Source: Scandinavium sp036271055 (GTDB lineage: Bacteria > Pseudomonadota > Gammaproteobacteria > Enterobacterales > Enterobacteriaceae). Taken from it: 64,000 nucleotides of DNA. Within the stretch, counting starts at the first letter, position 1, and the number at the start of each line of letters is the position of its first letter. Positions 16,502-25,523 of the stretch are shown one piece after another. The notes beneath the pieces are model-generated. The model saw only the letters and a list, made by a program, of their open reading frames with translations, made no database searches and had not been told where the DNA came from. Location: the NCBI RefSeq assembly GCF_036271055.1, contig NZ_DATBBJ010000101.1, positions 16,240-80,239 on the forward strand. The letters are read 5' to 3'. The translations under genes and the position numbers were made by a program.

Positions 16502-19150
16502 TTACTCGTCTGTGTCTACGTCTGCGTCATCGGCGACTTCATCGTCGGACTCCGCTTCTGGTGCGATTTCATCATCACCTTCGGCCACGCTACCGTCGAT
16601 AGCGTCGAGTTCTTCATCGTCAACCGGTTCCGCTACACGCTGCAGACCCACCACGTTCTCATCATCCGCAGTACGGATGAGAATAACGCCCTGAGTATTA
16701 CGCCCTACCACGCTGACTTCCGACACACGTGTACGCACAAGCGTACCCGCATCGGTGATCATCATGATCTGGTCGCTGTCGACAACCTGAACCGCGCCAA
16801 CCACAGAACCATTACGCTCGGTCACTTTGATCGAGATAACACCCTGAGTACCGCGTGATTTGGTTGGGTATTCCGTCTCAGCGGTACGCTTACCGTAGCC
16901 GTTCTGGGTCACGGTCAGAACCGCACCTTCACCGCGTGGGATAATCAGCGACACCACTTTGTCTTCACCCGCGAGCTTGATACCGCGAACACCGGTTGCG
17001 GTACGGCCCATGGCACGTACTGCGCTCTCTTTAAAGCGCACCACTTTACCGGCGGCTGAGAACAGCATCGCTTCATCGTTGCCGTTCGTCAGATCAACGC
17101 CGATCAGCTCATCGCCTTCATTCAGGTTCACCGCGATGATCCCGGCAGAACGCGGACGACTGAACTCTTTCAGCGCCGTTTTCTTCACCGTACCGCTGGC
17201 GGTTGCCATGAAGACGTTGATGCCTTCTTCGTATTCACGTACCGGCAGAATGGCGGTGATACGTTCGTTCGCTTCCAGCGGCAGCAGGTTGACGATTGGA
17301 CGTCCACGCGCACCACGGCTCGCTTCTGGCAACTGATAAACTTTCATCCAGTACAGACGACCACGGCTGGAGAACATCAGAATGGTGTCATGCGTATTGG
17401 CCACCAACAGGCGGTCAATGAAGTCTTCTTCTTTAATACGGGCAGCAGATTTACCTTTACCACCGCGTCGCTGAGCTTCGTAATCGGTCAGCGGCTGGTA
17501 TTTCACGTAACCCTGATGAGACAGCGTCACGACAACATCTTCCTGGTTGATCAGGTCTTCGATGTTGATATCTGCGGTGTTGGCGGTGATTTCGGTGCGA
17601 CGCTGGTCGCCGAATTGATCGCGTGCGATTTCCAGTTCTTCACGAATCACTTCCATCAGACGATCGGCGTTGCCCAGAATGTGCAGCAGTTCAGCAATCT
17701 GTTCCAACAGCTCTTTGTACTCATCGAGCAGTTTTTCATGCTCAAGACCGGTCAGTTTCTGCAAACGCAGATCCAGAATCGCCTGCGCCTGTTGTTCAGT
17801 CAGGAAGTATTTACCATCGTGAATACCGAACTGCGGCTCCAGCCATTCCGGACGCGCAGCATCATCGCCAGCACGTTCCAGCATCGCCGAGACATTGCCG
17901 AGTTCCCACGACTGTGCAATCAGCCCTGCTTTCGCTTCGGCAGGCGTTGCCGCACGACGGATCAGTTCAATGATCGGATCGATGTTTGCCAGTGCGATAG
18001 CCAGCGCTTCCAGTATATGCGCGCGGTCGCGTGCTTTACGCAGTTCGAAGATAGTACGACGCGTAACCACTTCACGACGGTGGCGCACGAACGCAGAAAG
18101 AATATCTTTCAGGTTCATGATCTTCGGCTGTCCCTGGTGCAGAGCCACCATGTTGATACCGAAGGACGTCTGGAGCTGAGTTTGAGAGTAGAGGTTGTTG
18201 AGAACAACTTCGCCCACAGCATCGCGTTTGATTTCAATGACGATACGCATGCCGTCTTTATCAGACTCATCACGCAGCGCACTGATGCCTTCTACGCGTT
18301 TGTCTTTTACCAGTTCGGCAATTTTCTCGATCAGGCGCGCTTTGTTCACCTGATACGGAATTTCGTGCACGATGATGGTTTCACGACCGGTTTTGGCGTC
18401 AGCTTCCACTTCCGCACGGGCGCGAATATAAATTTTCCCACGGCCGGTACGATAGGCTTCTTCGATACCACGACGACCATTGATGATCGCGGCAGTCGGG
18501 AAGTCAGGACCCGGAATGTGTTCCATCAGACCTTCGATGGTGATGTCTTCATCATCGATATAGGCCAGGCAGCCGTTGATCACTTCAGTAATGTTGTGTG
18601 GCGGAATGTTCGTCGCCATACCTACTGCAATACCTGAAGAACCGTTAACCAGCAGGTTAGGGATTTTGGTCGGCATAACGTCCGGAATTCTTTCGGTGCC
18701 GTCGTAGTTATCGACGAAATCTACCGTTTCTTTTTCCAGATCGGCCATCAGTTCATGGGCGATTTTCGACATACGGATTTCCGTATAACGCATCGCTGCG
18801 GCGGAGTCGCCATCTACTGAACCGAAGTTACCCTGACCATCAACCAACATGTAACGTAAGGAGAATGGCTGCGCCATACGTACGATAGTGTCGTAAACGG
18901 CGGTATCACCATGAGGGTGATATTTACCGATAACGTCACCAACCACACGGGCAGATTTTTTGTAGGCTTTATTCCAGTCATTGCCCAATACGTTCATGGC
19001 GTAAAGTACGCGACGGTGTACCGGCTTTAAGCCATCGCGGACATCTGGAAGCGCACGGCCAACAATAACCGACATCGCATAGTCCAGATAGGAGCTCTTA
19101 AGCTCTTCCTCGATGTTAACCGGTGTAATTTCTCTCGCAAGGTCGCTCAT
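16502..19150 (-). CDS. gyrA: DNA gyrase subunit A
   Basis: Breakage-reunion subunit of gyrase, which introduces negative supercoils with GyrB and is the main fluoroquinolone target. The N-terminal winged-helix/tower region carries catalytic Tyr122 (AAMRYTEIR) and the quinolone-resistance region with Thr83 (GDTAVYDTIV) and Asp87. The GyrA-box QRRGGKG starts the C-terminal DNA-wrapping pinwheel, and a long acidic tail (rich in D/E from about residue 840) ends the protein. The 882 residues compare with 875 in E. coli. Thr83 is the reported wild type in some Enterobacteriaceae such as Citrobacter freundii, so it is not by itself a resistance change. Confidence 0.98.
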   Translation of the reverse strand: MSDLAREITPVNIEEELKSSYLDYAMSVIVGRALPDVRDGLKPVHRRVLYAMNVLGNDWNKAYKKSARVVGDVIGKYHPHGDTAVYDTIVRMAQPFSLRYMLVDGQGNFGSVDGDSAAAMRYTEIRMSKIAHELMADLEKETVDFVDNYDGTERIPDVMPTKIPNLLVNGSSGIAVGMATNIPPHNITEVINGCLAYIDDEDITIEGLMEHIPGPDFPTAAIINGRRGIEEAYRTGRGKIYIRARAEVEADAKTGRETIIVHEIPYQVNKARLIEKIAELVKDKRVEGISALRDESDKDGMRIVIEIKRDAVGEVVLNNLYSQTQLQTSFGINMVALHQGQPKIMNLKDILSAFVRHRREVVTRRTIFELRKARDRAHILEALAIALANIDPIIELIRRAATPAEAKAGLIAQSWELGNVSAMLERAGDDAARPEWLEPQFGIHDGKYFLTEQQAQAILDLRLQKLTGLEHEKLLDEYKELLEQIAELLHILGNADRLMEVIREELEIARDQFGDQRRTEITANTADINIEDLINQEDVVVTLSHQGYVKYQPLTDYEAQRRGGKGKSAARIKEEDFIDRLLVANTHDTILMFSSRGRLYWMKVYQLPEASRGARGRPIVNLLPLEANERITAILPVREYEEGINVFMATASGTVKKTALKEFSRPRSAGIIAVNLNEGDELIGVDLTNGNDEAMLFSAAGKVVRFKESAVRAMGRTATGVRGIKLAGEDKVVSLIIPRGEGAVLTVTQNGYGKRTAETEYPTKSRGTQGVISIKVTERNGSVVGAVQVVDSDQIMMITDAGTLVRTRVSEVSVVGRNTQGVILIRTADDENVVGLQRVAEPVDDEELDAIDGSVAEGDDEIAPEAESDDEVADDADVDTDE

Positions 19151-19310
19151 CTAACCGCTATCCCTCTACTGTTTTTCCCGGATTCAAAGGTCGCAAATTA
19201 TAACACAACCGACGTCGTTCAGGTAAATCTATAGTACCCGCAAGGCGCTTTATTCGTGCCGGGGTGCTGATATACTCACAGGCCTGATGATAAAAGGAGT
19301 CAATGCGCCC

Positions 19311-20036
19311 ATGAATGCCGAAAAACCTGCGGTGGCTAACGTCGATCACGACGAAATTGCGAAATTTGAAGCTGTCGCCTCACGCTGGTGGGACCTGGAA
19401 GGGGAATTTAAACCGCTGCATCGCATCAATCCGCTGCGTTTAGGCTACATTGCCACTCGTTCTGGCGGTCTGTTTGCTAAGAAAGTTCTGGACGTTGGCT
19501 GCGGCGGCGGGATCCTCGCCGAAAGTATGGCACGTGAAGGGGCGAACGTTACCGGGCTGGATATGGGTTTTGAACCGTTACAGGTTGCGCGTTTACATGC
19601 GCTGGAAACCGGAATTCAGGTGGACTACGTGCAAGAAACGGTCGAAGACCACGCCGAAAAGCACGCCCACCAATACGATGTCGTGACCTGCATGGAAATG
19701 CTCGAGCACGTCCCGGACCCGCAATCCGTCGTGAATGCCTGCGCAAAACTGGTCAAACCGGGCGGACAAGTCTTTTTCTCCACCATCAACCGTAACGGTA
19801 AAGCCTGGCTGATGGCCGTTGTTGGCGCGGAGTACGTGCTAAAAATGGTCCCGAAAGGCACGCATGATGTGAAGAAATTTATCAAACCCGCAGAACTACT
19901 GGGCTGGGTCGATAAAACCGTGCTTCAGGAACGCCACATTACCGGCCTGCACTACAACCCTATCACCAACCATTTTAAGCTCGCGCCGGGCGTTGATGTT
20001 AATTACATGTTGCATACAACAGCAAAAAACGCCTGA
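19311..20036 (+). CDS. ubiG: Ubiquinone O-methyltransferase UbiG
   Basis: SAM-dependent enzyme performing both O-methylations of ubiquinone biosynthesis at the membrane. Class I methyltransferase motif I (VLDVGCGGG) is at residues 59-67 and post-motifs follow (GLDMG, TCMEMLEHV). The start ATG 19311 (MNAEKPAVAN) gives 241 aa, against 240 in E. coli. Its ribosome site AAAGGAG is 11 bases upstream, nearer to an out-of-frame ATG at 19302 that opens a three-codon frame (ATG CGC CCA TGA) whose stop overlaps the ubiG start. Divergent from gyrA. Confidence 0.95.
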   Translation: MNAEKPAVANVDHDEIAKFEAVASRWWDLEGEFKPLHRINPLRLGYIATRSGGLFAKKVLDVGCGGGILAESMAREGANVTGLDMGFEPLQVARLHALETGIQVDYVQETVEDHAEKHAHQYDVVTCMEMLEHVPDPQSVVNACAKLVKPGGQVFFSTINRNGKAWLMAVVGAEYVLKMVPKGTHDVKKFIKPAELLGWVDKTVLQERHITGLHYNPITNHFKLAPGVDVNYMLHTTAKNA

Positions 20037-20255
20037 CGCTATAGATTATTCTTATGAAGTTTGCGCAGCATTCTGTTGCGCAATTCTCCTTCTCGTTGAA
20101 GAAATCAGCACTCGATCAAATTTTCATTTTTTTTATTCGAATATTGACAATCTCGCCAGGCCTTACGAATCGTGGACTTAGCCTTCGCTACCCTTTAGCA
20201 ACCTTAAATTAACGTCAAAATCAACTCTTGTACTCAAACGAATCCTTACTAGAAT
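20037..20255. other. ubiG-nrdA intergenic region, distal part
   Basis: AT-rich stretch without a supported gene; E. coli has yfaL between ubiG and nrdA and it is absent here. An inverted repeat TTGCGCA (20061-20067)/TGCGCAA (20077-20083) follows ubiG but lacks a terminator U tract. Confidence 0.5.
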
Positions 20256-20303
20256 ACTCACCATATAGCGTTTCATTAATCGAATAACCCCTATATATAG
20301 TAT
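20256..20303 (+). promoter_or_regulatory. Two NrdR-like boxes upstream of nrdA
   Basis: Two 16-bp sites resembling the NrdR box (ACACWATATATWGTGT) lie at 20256-20271 (12 of 16 positions) and 20288-20303 (13 of 16), 32 bp apart, i.e. about three helical turns, as expected for paired NrdR sites. NrdR is the ATP/dATP-sensing repressor of ribonucleotide reductase genes. Matches were scored by eye. Confidence 0.65.
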
Positions 20304-20342
20304 TTATCCACAGAGTTAGTCACAGCGGCTTTCTGTGGATAA
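20304..20342. promoter_or_regulatory. Inverted pair of DnaA boxes in the nrdA promoter
   Basis: Perfect 9-mer DnaA boxes TTATCCACA (20304-20312) and TGTGGATAA (20334-20342) face each other and directly abut the second NrdR-like box. DnaA control of nrdAB, linking dNTP supply to replication initiation, is established in E. coli. Confidence 0.85.
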
Positions 20343-20376
20343 GCGGGGGATATTTTCTATTTTCAAGGACAGGTAC

Positions 20377-22662
20377 ATGACTCAGAGTCTGATGGTGACT
20401 AAGCGTGATGGCGAGACTGAACAAATCAATCTCGATAAAATTCATCGCGTGCTGGACTGGGCGGCCGAAGGGCTGAACAACGTTTCCATTTCTCAGGTTG
20501 AACTGCGCTCTCACATCCAGTTCTACGACGGCATCAAAACCGCCGACATCCATGAGACCATCATCAAGGCTGCTGCGGATTTGATTTCCCGTGATGCCCC
20601 TGATTACCAGTACCTGGCTGCACGCCTGGCTATTTTCCATCTGCGTAAGAAAGCGTATGGCCAGTTTGAGCCACCCGCGCTCTACTCCCACGTCGTCAAC
20701 ATGGTTGAGCTGGGTAAATACGACAGTCATCTGCTGGAAGACTACACGGAAGAAGAGTTCCAGCAGATGGATGGTTTTATCGACCACTGGCGCGACATGA
20801 ACTTCTCCTACGCCGCGGTGAAGCAGCTGGAAGGGAAATATCTGGTTCAGAACCGTGTGACCGGTGAGATCTATGAGAGCGCACAGTTCCTCTACATTCT
20901 GGTTGCCGCCTGTCTGTTCTCTAACTATCCGCGCGAAACCCGCCTGGACTACGTGAAGCGTTTCTATGACGCCGTGTCCACGTTCAAAATTTCACTGCCG
21001 ACGCCTATTATGTCCGGCGTGCGTACCCCAACGCGTCAGTTCAGCTCTTGTGTGCTGATTGAGTGCGGCGACAGCCTCGACTCCATCAACGCCACCTCCA
21101 GCGCGATTGTGAAATACGTTTCCCAACGTGCCGGTATCGGTATCAACGCCGGTCGTATTCGTGCGCTGGGTAGCCCAATCCGTGGCGGTGAAGCATTCCA
21201 CACCGGCTGTATCCCGTTCTATAAGCACTTCCAGACTGCGGTGAAATCCTGTTCTCAGGGCGGCGTTCGCGGCGGTGCAGCGACCCTCTTCTACCCGATG
21301 TGGCATCTGGAAGTGGAAAGCCTGCTGGTGCTGAAAAACAACCGTGGCACTGAAGCGAACCGCGTGCGTCACATGGACTACGGCGTCCAGATCAACAAAC
21401 TGATGTATACCCGTCTGTTGAAAGGTGAAGACATCACCCTGTTCAGCCCGTCGGATGTACCGGGCCTGTACGATGCGTTCTTCGCCAATCAGGACGAGTT
21501 TGAACGTCTGTATGTGAAATACGAAAAAGACAGCAGCATTCGTAAACAACGCATCAAAGCGGTGGAGCTGTTCTCTCTGGTGATGCAGGAACGTGCGTCG
21601 ACTGGCCGTATCTACATTCAGAACGTTGATCACTGCAACACCCACAGCCCGTTTGATCCTGTTATCGCGCCAGTGCGCCAGTCCAACCTGTGTCTGGAAA
21701 TCGCGCTGCCGACCAAACCGCTGAATGACGTCAACGACGAAAACGGTGAAATCGCCCTGTGTACGCTGTCAGCGTTTAACCTTGGCGCTATCGACAGCCT
21801 CGACGATCTGGAAGAGTTGGCGATCCTGGCCGTACGTGCGCTGGATGCCCTTCTGGATTACCAGGATTACCCAATTCTGGCCGCTAAACGTGGCGCAATG
21901 GGCCGTCGTACTCTGGGTATTGGCGTGATCAACTTTGCCCATTACCTCGCGAAACACGGTAAGCGTTATTCCGACGGCAGCGGCAACAACCTGACCCACA
22001 AAACGTTCGAAGCGATTCAGTACTACCTGCTGAAAGCCTCTAACGAACTGGCGAAAGAGCAAGGCGCGTGCCCGTGGTTCAACGAAACCACTTACGCGAA
22101 AGGCATTCTGCCGATCGACACCTATAAGAAAGACCTGGATGCGATCGTTAACGAGCCGCTGCACCTCGACTGGGATAGCCTGCGCGAATCAATTAAAACG
22201 CACGGTCTGCGTAACTCCACGCTGTCTGCCCTGATGCCGTCTGAGACCTCTTCGCAGATCTCTAACGCCACTAACGGCATTGAGCCACCACGCGGCCACG
22301 TGAGCATTAAAGCGTCGAAAGACGGCATTCTGCGCCAGGTGGTGCCGGATTACGAAAACCTGCAAAACAGCTATGAGCTGCTGTGGGAAATGCCGAACAA
22401 CGATGGCTACATTCAGTTGGTTGGCATCATGCAGAAGTTTATCGATCAGTCGATTTCGGCCAACACCAACTATGACCCGACACGTTTCCCGTCAGGTAAA
22501 GTGCCGATGCAGCAGTTGCTGAAAGACCTGCTCAACGCCTATAAATTTGGTGTGAAAACACTGTACTATCACAATACCCGTGATGGCGCGGAAGATGCTC
22601 AGGACGATCTGGCTCCGTCCATCCAGGACGATGGCTGCGAAAGCGGCGCGTGCAAGATTTAA
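20377..22662 (+). CDS. nrdA: Class Ia ribonucleotide reductase, alpha subunit
   Basis: Large catalytic subunit (R1) reducing NDPs to dNDPs aerobically with NrdB. The start ATG 20377 (MTQSLMVTKR), behind an AAGGACAGG ribosome site, gives 761 aa, the E. coli length, so E. coli numbering applies: ATP-cone (about 5-95) for dATP inhibition; active-site C225 (SSCVLIECGD), N437-C439-E441 (NLCLEI) and C462 (ALCTLSAFNLG); radical-path Tyr730/731 (TLYYHNT); C-terminal shuttle cysteines C754 and C759 (DGCESGACKI). First gene of nrdA-nrdB-yfaE, controlled by the NrdR and DnaA sites upstream. Confidence 0.97.
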   Translation: MTQSLMVTKRDGETEQINLDKIHRVLDWAAEGLNNVSISQVELRSHIQFYDGIKTADIHETIIKAAADLISRDAPDYQYLAARLAIFHLRKKAYGQFEPPALYSHVVNMVELGKYDSHLLEDYTEEEFQQMDGFIDHWRDMNFSYAAVKQLEGKYLVQNRVTGEIYESAQFLYILVAACLFSNYPRETRLDYVKRFYDAVSTFKISLPTPIMSGVRTPTRQFSSCVLIECGDSLDSINATSSAIVKYVSQRAGIGINAGRIRALGSPIRGGEAFHTGCIPFYKHFQTAVKSCSQGGVRGGAATLFYPMWHLEVESLLVLKNNRGTEANRVRHMDYGVQINKLMYTRLLKGEDITLFSPSDVPGLYDAFFANQDEFERLYVKYEKDSSIRKQRIKAVELFSLVMQERASTGRIYIQNVDHCNTHSPFDPVIAPVRQSNLCLEIALPTKPLNDVNDENGEIALCTLSAFNLGAIDSLDDLEELAILAVRALDALLDYQDYPILAAKRGAMGRRTLGIGVINFAHYLAKHGKRYSDGSGNNLTHKTFEAIQYYLLKASNELAKEQGACPWFNETTYAKGILPIDTYKKDLDAIVNEPLHLDWDSLRESIKTHGLRNSTLSALMPSETSSQISNATNGIEPPRGHVSIKASKDGILRQVVPDYENLQNSYELLWEMPNNDGYIQLVGIMQKFIDQSISANTNYDPTRFPSGKVPMQQLLKDLLNAYKFGVKTLYYHNTRDGAEDAQDDLAPSIQDDGCESGACKI

Positions 22663-22670
22663 TCCACTGT

Positions 22671-22780
22671 TCCGGGTAGCGCGATGCTATCCGGACTATG
22701 TGCAAAGTAACTCTGCCGGGTGGCGCTTCGCTTACCCGGCCTACGATTTTTTAGGCCCGGCAAGTATCACGGCGCCGGGC
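22671..22780. repeat. BIME/REP cluster between nrdA and nrdB
   Basis: Three REP-like palindromes in one operon gap: CCGGGTAGCGCGATGCTATCCGG (22672-22694), GCCGGGTGGCGCTTCGCTTACCCGGC (22715-22740) and GCCCGGCAAG...CGCCGGGC (22755-22780). Such elements stabilise upstream mRNA and bind IHF, gyrase or Pol I in E. coli; here they could set different nrdA and nrdB mRNA levels. Confidence 0.85.
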
Positions 22781-22807
22781 AATAAAATCTTCTGACAGGA
22801 CTCTTCA

Positions 22808-23938
22808 ATGGCATACACCACTTTTTCACAGACCAAGAATAATCAGTTGCTTGAGCCTATGTTCTTTGGTCAACCAGTCAACGTGGCCCGCTACGATCAG
22901 CAAAAATATGACATCTTCGAAAAGCTGATCGAAAAGCAACTCTCCTTCTTCTGGCGTCCGGAAGAAGTGGATGTGTCCCGCGATCGTATCGACTATCAGG
23001 CGCTGCCTGACCATGAAAAACACATTTTCATCAGCAACCTGAAATACCAGACATTGCTGGATTCCATTCAGGGTCGTAGTCCAAACGTGGCGCTGCTGCC
23101 GCTGATTTCCATTCCGGAACTGGAAACCTGGGTAGAAACATGGGCATTTTCTGAGACCATTCACTCGCGCTCTTACACCCATATCATTCGTAACATCGTC
23201 AACGATCCGGCGACTGTGTTCGATGACATTGTCACCAACGAGCAGATTCAGAAACGTGCCGAAGGGATTTCCCATTACTACGATTCACTGATCGAGCTGA
23301 CCAGCTACTGGCATTTGCTGGGCGAAGGCACGCACACCGTCAACGGCAAAATCGTGACCGTGAACCTGCGTGAGCTGAAGAAAAAGCTGTATCTGTGCCT
23401 GATGAGCGTCAACGCGCTGGAAGCCATCCGTTTCTACGTCAGCTTCGCCTGCTCGTTCGCCTTTGCTGAACGCAAGCTGATGGAAGGCAATGCCAAAATC
23501 ATTCGTCTGATAGCGCGCGATGAAGCCCTGCACCTGACCGGCACTCAGCATATGCTGAACCTGTTGCGTTCTGGTCAGGATGACCCGGAAATGGCGGAAA
23601 TCGCCGAAGAGTGCAAACAGGAATGTTATGACCTGTTCGTGCTGGCGGCGTTACAAGAGAAAGAGTGGGCAGGCTACCTGTTCCGTGACGGTTCAATGAT
23701 TGGCCTGAATAAAGACATTCTCTGCCAGTACATTGAGTACATCACCAACATCCGTATGCAGGCCGTTGGTCTTGAGATGCCATTCAAAACTCGCTCTAAC
23801 CCAATCCCGTGGATCAACACCTGGCTGGTGTCCGATAACGTGCAGGTTGCGCCGCAGGAAGTGGAAGTCAGCTCCTATCTGGTGGGGCAGATCGACTCTG
23901 AAGTCGATGCCGATGACCTGAGCAATTTCCAGCTCTGA
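22808..23938 (+). CDS. nrdB: Class Ia ribonucleotide reductase, beta subunit
   Basis: Small subunit (R2) housing the diferric-tyrosyl radical. Counting Met1, ligands D85, E116 and H119 and the radical Tyr123 are visible (ETIHSRSYTHI), and the second half supplies the remaining Glu/Glu/His set (RDEALHLTGTQH). The C-terminal tail (DADDLSNFQL) is the peptide that docks on NrdA. The 376 residues equal the E. coli length. An AGGA ribosome site precedes ATG 22808. Its stop codon overlaps the yfaE start (TGATG), coupling it to its maintenance ferredoxin. Confidence 0.97.
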   Translation: MAYTTFSQTKNNQLLEPMFFGQPVNVARYDQQKYDIFEKLIEKQLSFFWRPEEVDVSRDRIDYQALPDHEKHIFISNLKYQTLLDSIQGRSPNVALLPLISIPELETWVETWAFSETIHSRSYTHIIRNIVNDPATVFDDIVTNEQIQKRAEGISHYYDSLIELTSYWHLLGEGTHTVNGKIVTVNLRELKKKLYLCLMSVNALEAIRFYVSFACSFAFAERKLMEGNAKIIRLIARDEALHLTGTQHMLNLLRSGQDDPEMAEIAEECKQECYDLFVLAALQEKEWAGYLFRDGSMIGLNKDILCQYIEYITNIRMQAVGLEMPFKTRSNPIPWINTWLVSDNVQVAPQEVEVSSYLVGQIDSEVDADDLSNFQL

Positions 23939-24192
23939 TGAGCCGCGTGACCCTTCGTCTGACTGGCACGCAGTTGTTGTGCCAGGAAGAACACCCCTCG
24001 CTGCTGGCCGCGCTGGAGTCACACAACGTGGCAGTCGAGTTTCAATGTCGTGAAGGTTATTGCGGTTCCTGCCGTTGTCGATTGGTTTCCGGTCAGGTTG
24101 ACTGGCTGACCGAGCCGCTGGCTTTTGTGCAGCACGGGGAAATTCTGCCCTGTTGCTGCAAAGCCAAAGGTGATATTGAGATAGATATGTAA
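23938..24192 (+). CDS. yfaE: 2Fe-2S ferredoxin YfaE, NrdB cofactor maintenance
   Basis: Small plant-type ferredoxin that in E. coli reduces the NrdB diiron centre to rebuild the tyrosyl radical. The 84 residues carry the 2Fe-2S pattern C37-x4-C42-x2-C45 (FQCREGYCGSCRC) with the fourth ligand in the CCC at 72-74. It overlaps the nrdB stop by one base and is followed immediately by a terminator, so it is the last gene of the operon. Confidence 0.95.
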   Translation: MSRVTLRLTGTQLLCQEEHPSLLAALESHNVAVEFQCREGYCGSCRCRLVSGQVDWLTEPLAFVQHGEILPCCCKAKGDIEIDM

Positions 24193-24222
24193 AAAAGGGT
24201 CGCGCTGCGACCCTTCTTATTT
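24190..24222. terminator. Bidirectional terminator between yfaE and yfaY
   Basis: AAGGGTCGC (24195-24203) and GCGACCCTT (24207-24215) form a stem flanked by A6 on the left and a T-rich tract (TCTTATTTTTG) on the right, so it can serve the convergent nrd operon and yfaY. Confidence 0.85.
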
Positions 24223-24232
24223 TTGTTCTGCG

Positions 24233-25435
24233 CTAGGCAGGCAAAAACAAATCATCCACAACGTTGACCCAACCGTGTTCACTGCTCACCGATTTGCCAT
24301 TCAACCAACGACGCAGAATATTCAACGCCATCATTGCGCAGACTTCCTGACGCACCGCCAGGCTGTGCCGTGATGTGCTGAGCTGAACGCGTAGCGCGTA
24401 CGTGCCATCCGGTGTTGCAAGCGCAAAGTTAAGATGATCATGCTCAAGCCCACTGACAGCCAATGCCAGTCCGGCGAAGTGGTTCACTCGACGATCCGCC
24501 GTCCAGTGTGCCGTTTGCGCCAGAGTTTCTTCCTGACACGGCACGACTTCACTCGCCAGCAGCGGCGCGCTTTCACGCCCAAGCTGGAGCGCAATAAGCC
24601 CGGAGGTAAACTGCTCGCTCAGCGTGATACTCAATTTGCGCTCCTGTAACGTTCGCGCAATTTGTGCCGCCAGCCCTTCTGTGCCTTCAAAAATCAGACT
24701 TTCGCCCGCCACCTTTTGCACTTCCGGCCACAGTTTCAGCATCGCCTCACGCTCGCTCGCCGGCCCCGTCAGCTTCAACTCAATGATCGGCATTGAGGAG
24801 CGGTAGCCCATCGTCACACCCGGCGGTAATGTCAGGTGATCCAGACTTTGTGCCAAATCACTTTCCGATCGCCCAAACGTGGTTAAACGCAGGCACAGTG
24901 GGGGTTCCGGGAGCGTGAAGCGCTCACGCAGTCGCGGCACAATTTGCTCTGCGACCATAACTTTGAATTCGGAAGGCACACCCGGCGTGAAGAACATCAG
25001 GCAGCGATTAAGCTGTAGCGCAAAACCACAGGCCGTACCGACAGGATTATCGATAAATTCTGCGCTGGCGGGGATTTCTGCCTGCTTTCGGTTGCTCGGG
25101 GCCATCACCCGGCCACGATCGCTAAAAAAGCGCTCCATCTGACTGAGCCAGGCTTCATGCAACACCAGCCCTTCCCCTTTCGCAGTTGCAGCGGCCAGAG
25201 CACTTAAATCGTCGCTGGTCGGGCCGAGGCCACCGTTAACGATCAGAATATCTGCATAATTACTGCGTTCGCGCAGAATCGACACCAGTGAATCGAGGCT
25301 GTCACCAACGGTGTTACGCCGGGTTAACGGCAATCCCTGAGTAAATAAGTAATCGGCAAGCCACGCGGCATTGGTATCAATGATTTGACCATGCAGCACT
25401 TCGTCGCCAGTGGAAAGCATCTCCACGTTTATCAT
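24233..25435 (-). CDS. yfaY: CinA-like protein YfaY
   Basis: Homologue of the CinA family: an N-terminal MoCF/COG1058 molybdopterin-binding-like domain (about 1-250; VEMLSTGDEVLHGQIIDTNA, VNGGLGPTSDD) and a degenerate C-terminal region. In some bacteria such proteins have pyridine-nucleotide (ADP-ribose or NMN) processing activity; the role of YfaY itself is not established. I chose ATG 25435 (MINVEMLSTG, 400 aa, the E. coli length) because it follows a strong AAGGAG site; the frame extends ten codons further upstream. K-12 has inaA, glpQT, glpABC and rhm genes between yfaE and yfaY; here they are adjacent. Confidence 0.88.
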   Translation of the reverse strand: MINVEMLSTGDEVLHGQIIDTNAAWLADYLFTQGLPLTRRNTVGDSLDSLVSILRERSNYADILIVNGGLGPTSDDLSALAAATAKGEGLVLHEAWLSQMERFFSDRGRVMAPSNRKQAEIPASAEFIDNPVGTACGFALQLNRCLMFFTPGVPSEFKVMVAEQIVPRLRERFTLPEPPLCLRLTTFGRSESDLAQSLDHLTLPPGVTMGYRSSMPIIELKLTGPASEREAMLKLWPEVQKVAGESLIFEGTEGLAAQIARTLQERKLSITLSEQFTSGLIALQLGRESAPLLASEVVPCQEETLAQTAHWTADRRVNHFAGLALAVSGLEHDHLNFALATPDGTYALRVQLSTSRHSLAVRQEVCAMMALNILRRWLNGKSVSSEHGWVNVVDDLFLPA

Positions 25436-25523
25436 CGTTATCTCCTTAACAAGAGGACGATTCACTATAGCGGAGACGGGGAAGAAAAGGAAAACAGGCG
25501 CGACAGAATGCCGCGCCGGAAGA

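Noticed and set aside
17390..18637. Long plus-strand frame (415 codons) opposite gyrA
   Set aside because: Antisense shadow of a strongly coding gene with no ribosome site or recognisable protein signature.
20061..20083. Inverted repeat after ubiG as a terminator
   Set aside because: Lacks a U tract and the loop is long relative to the seven-base stem.
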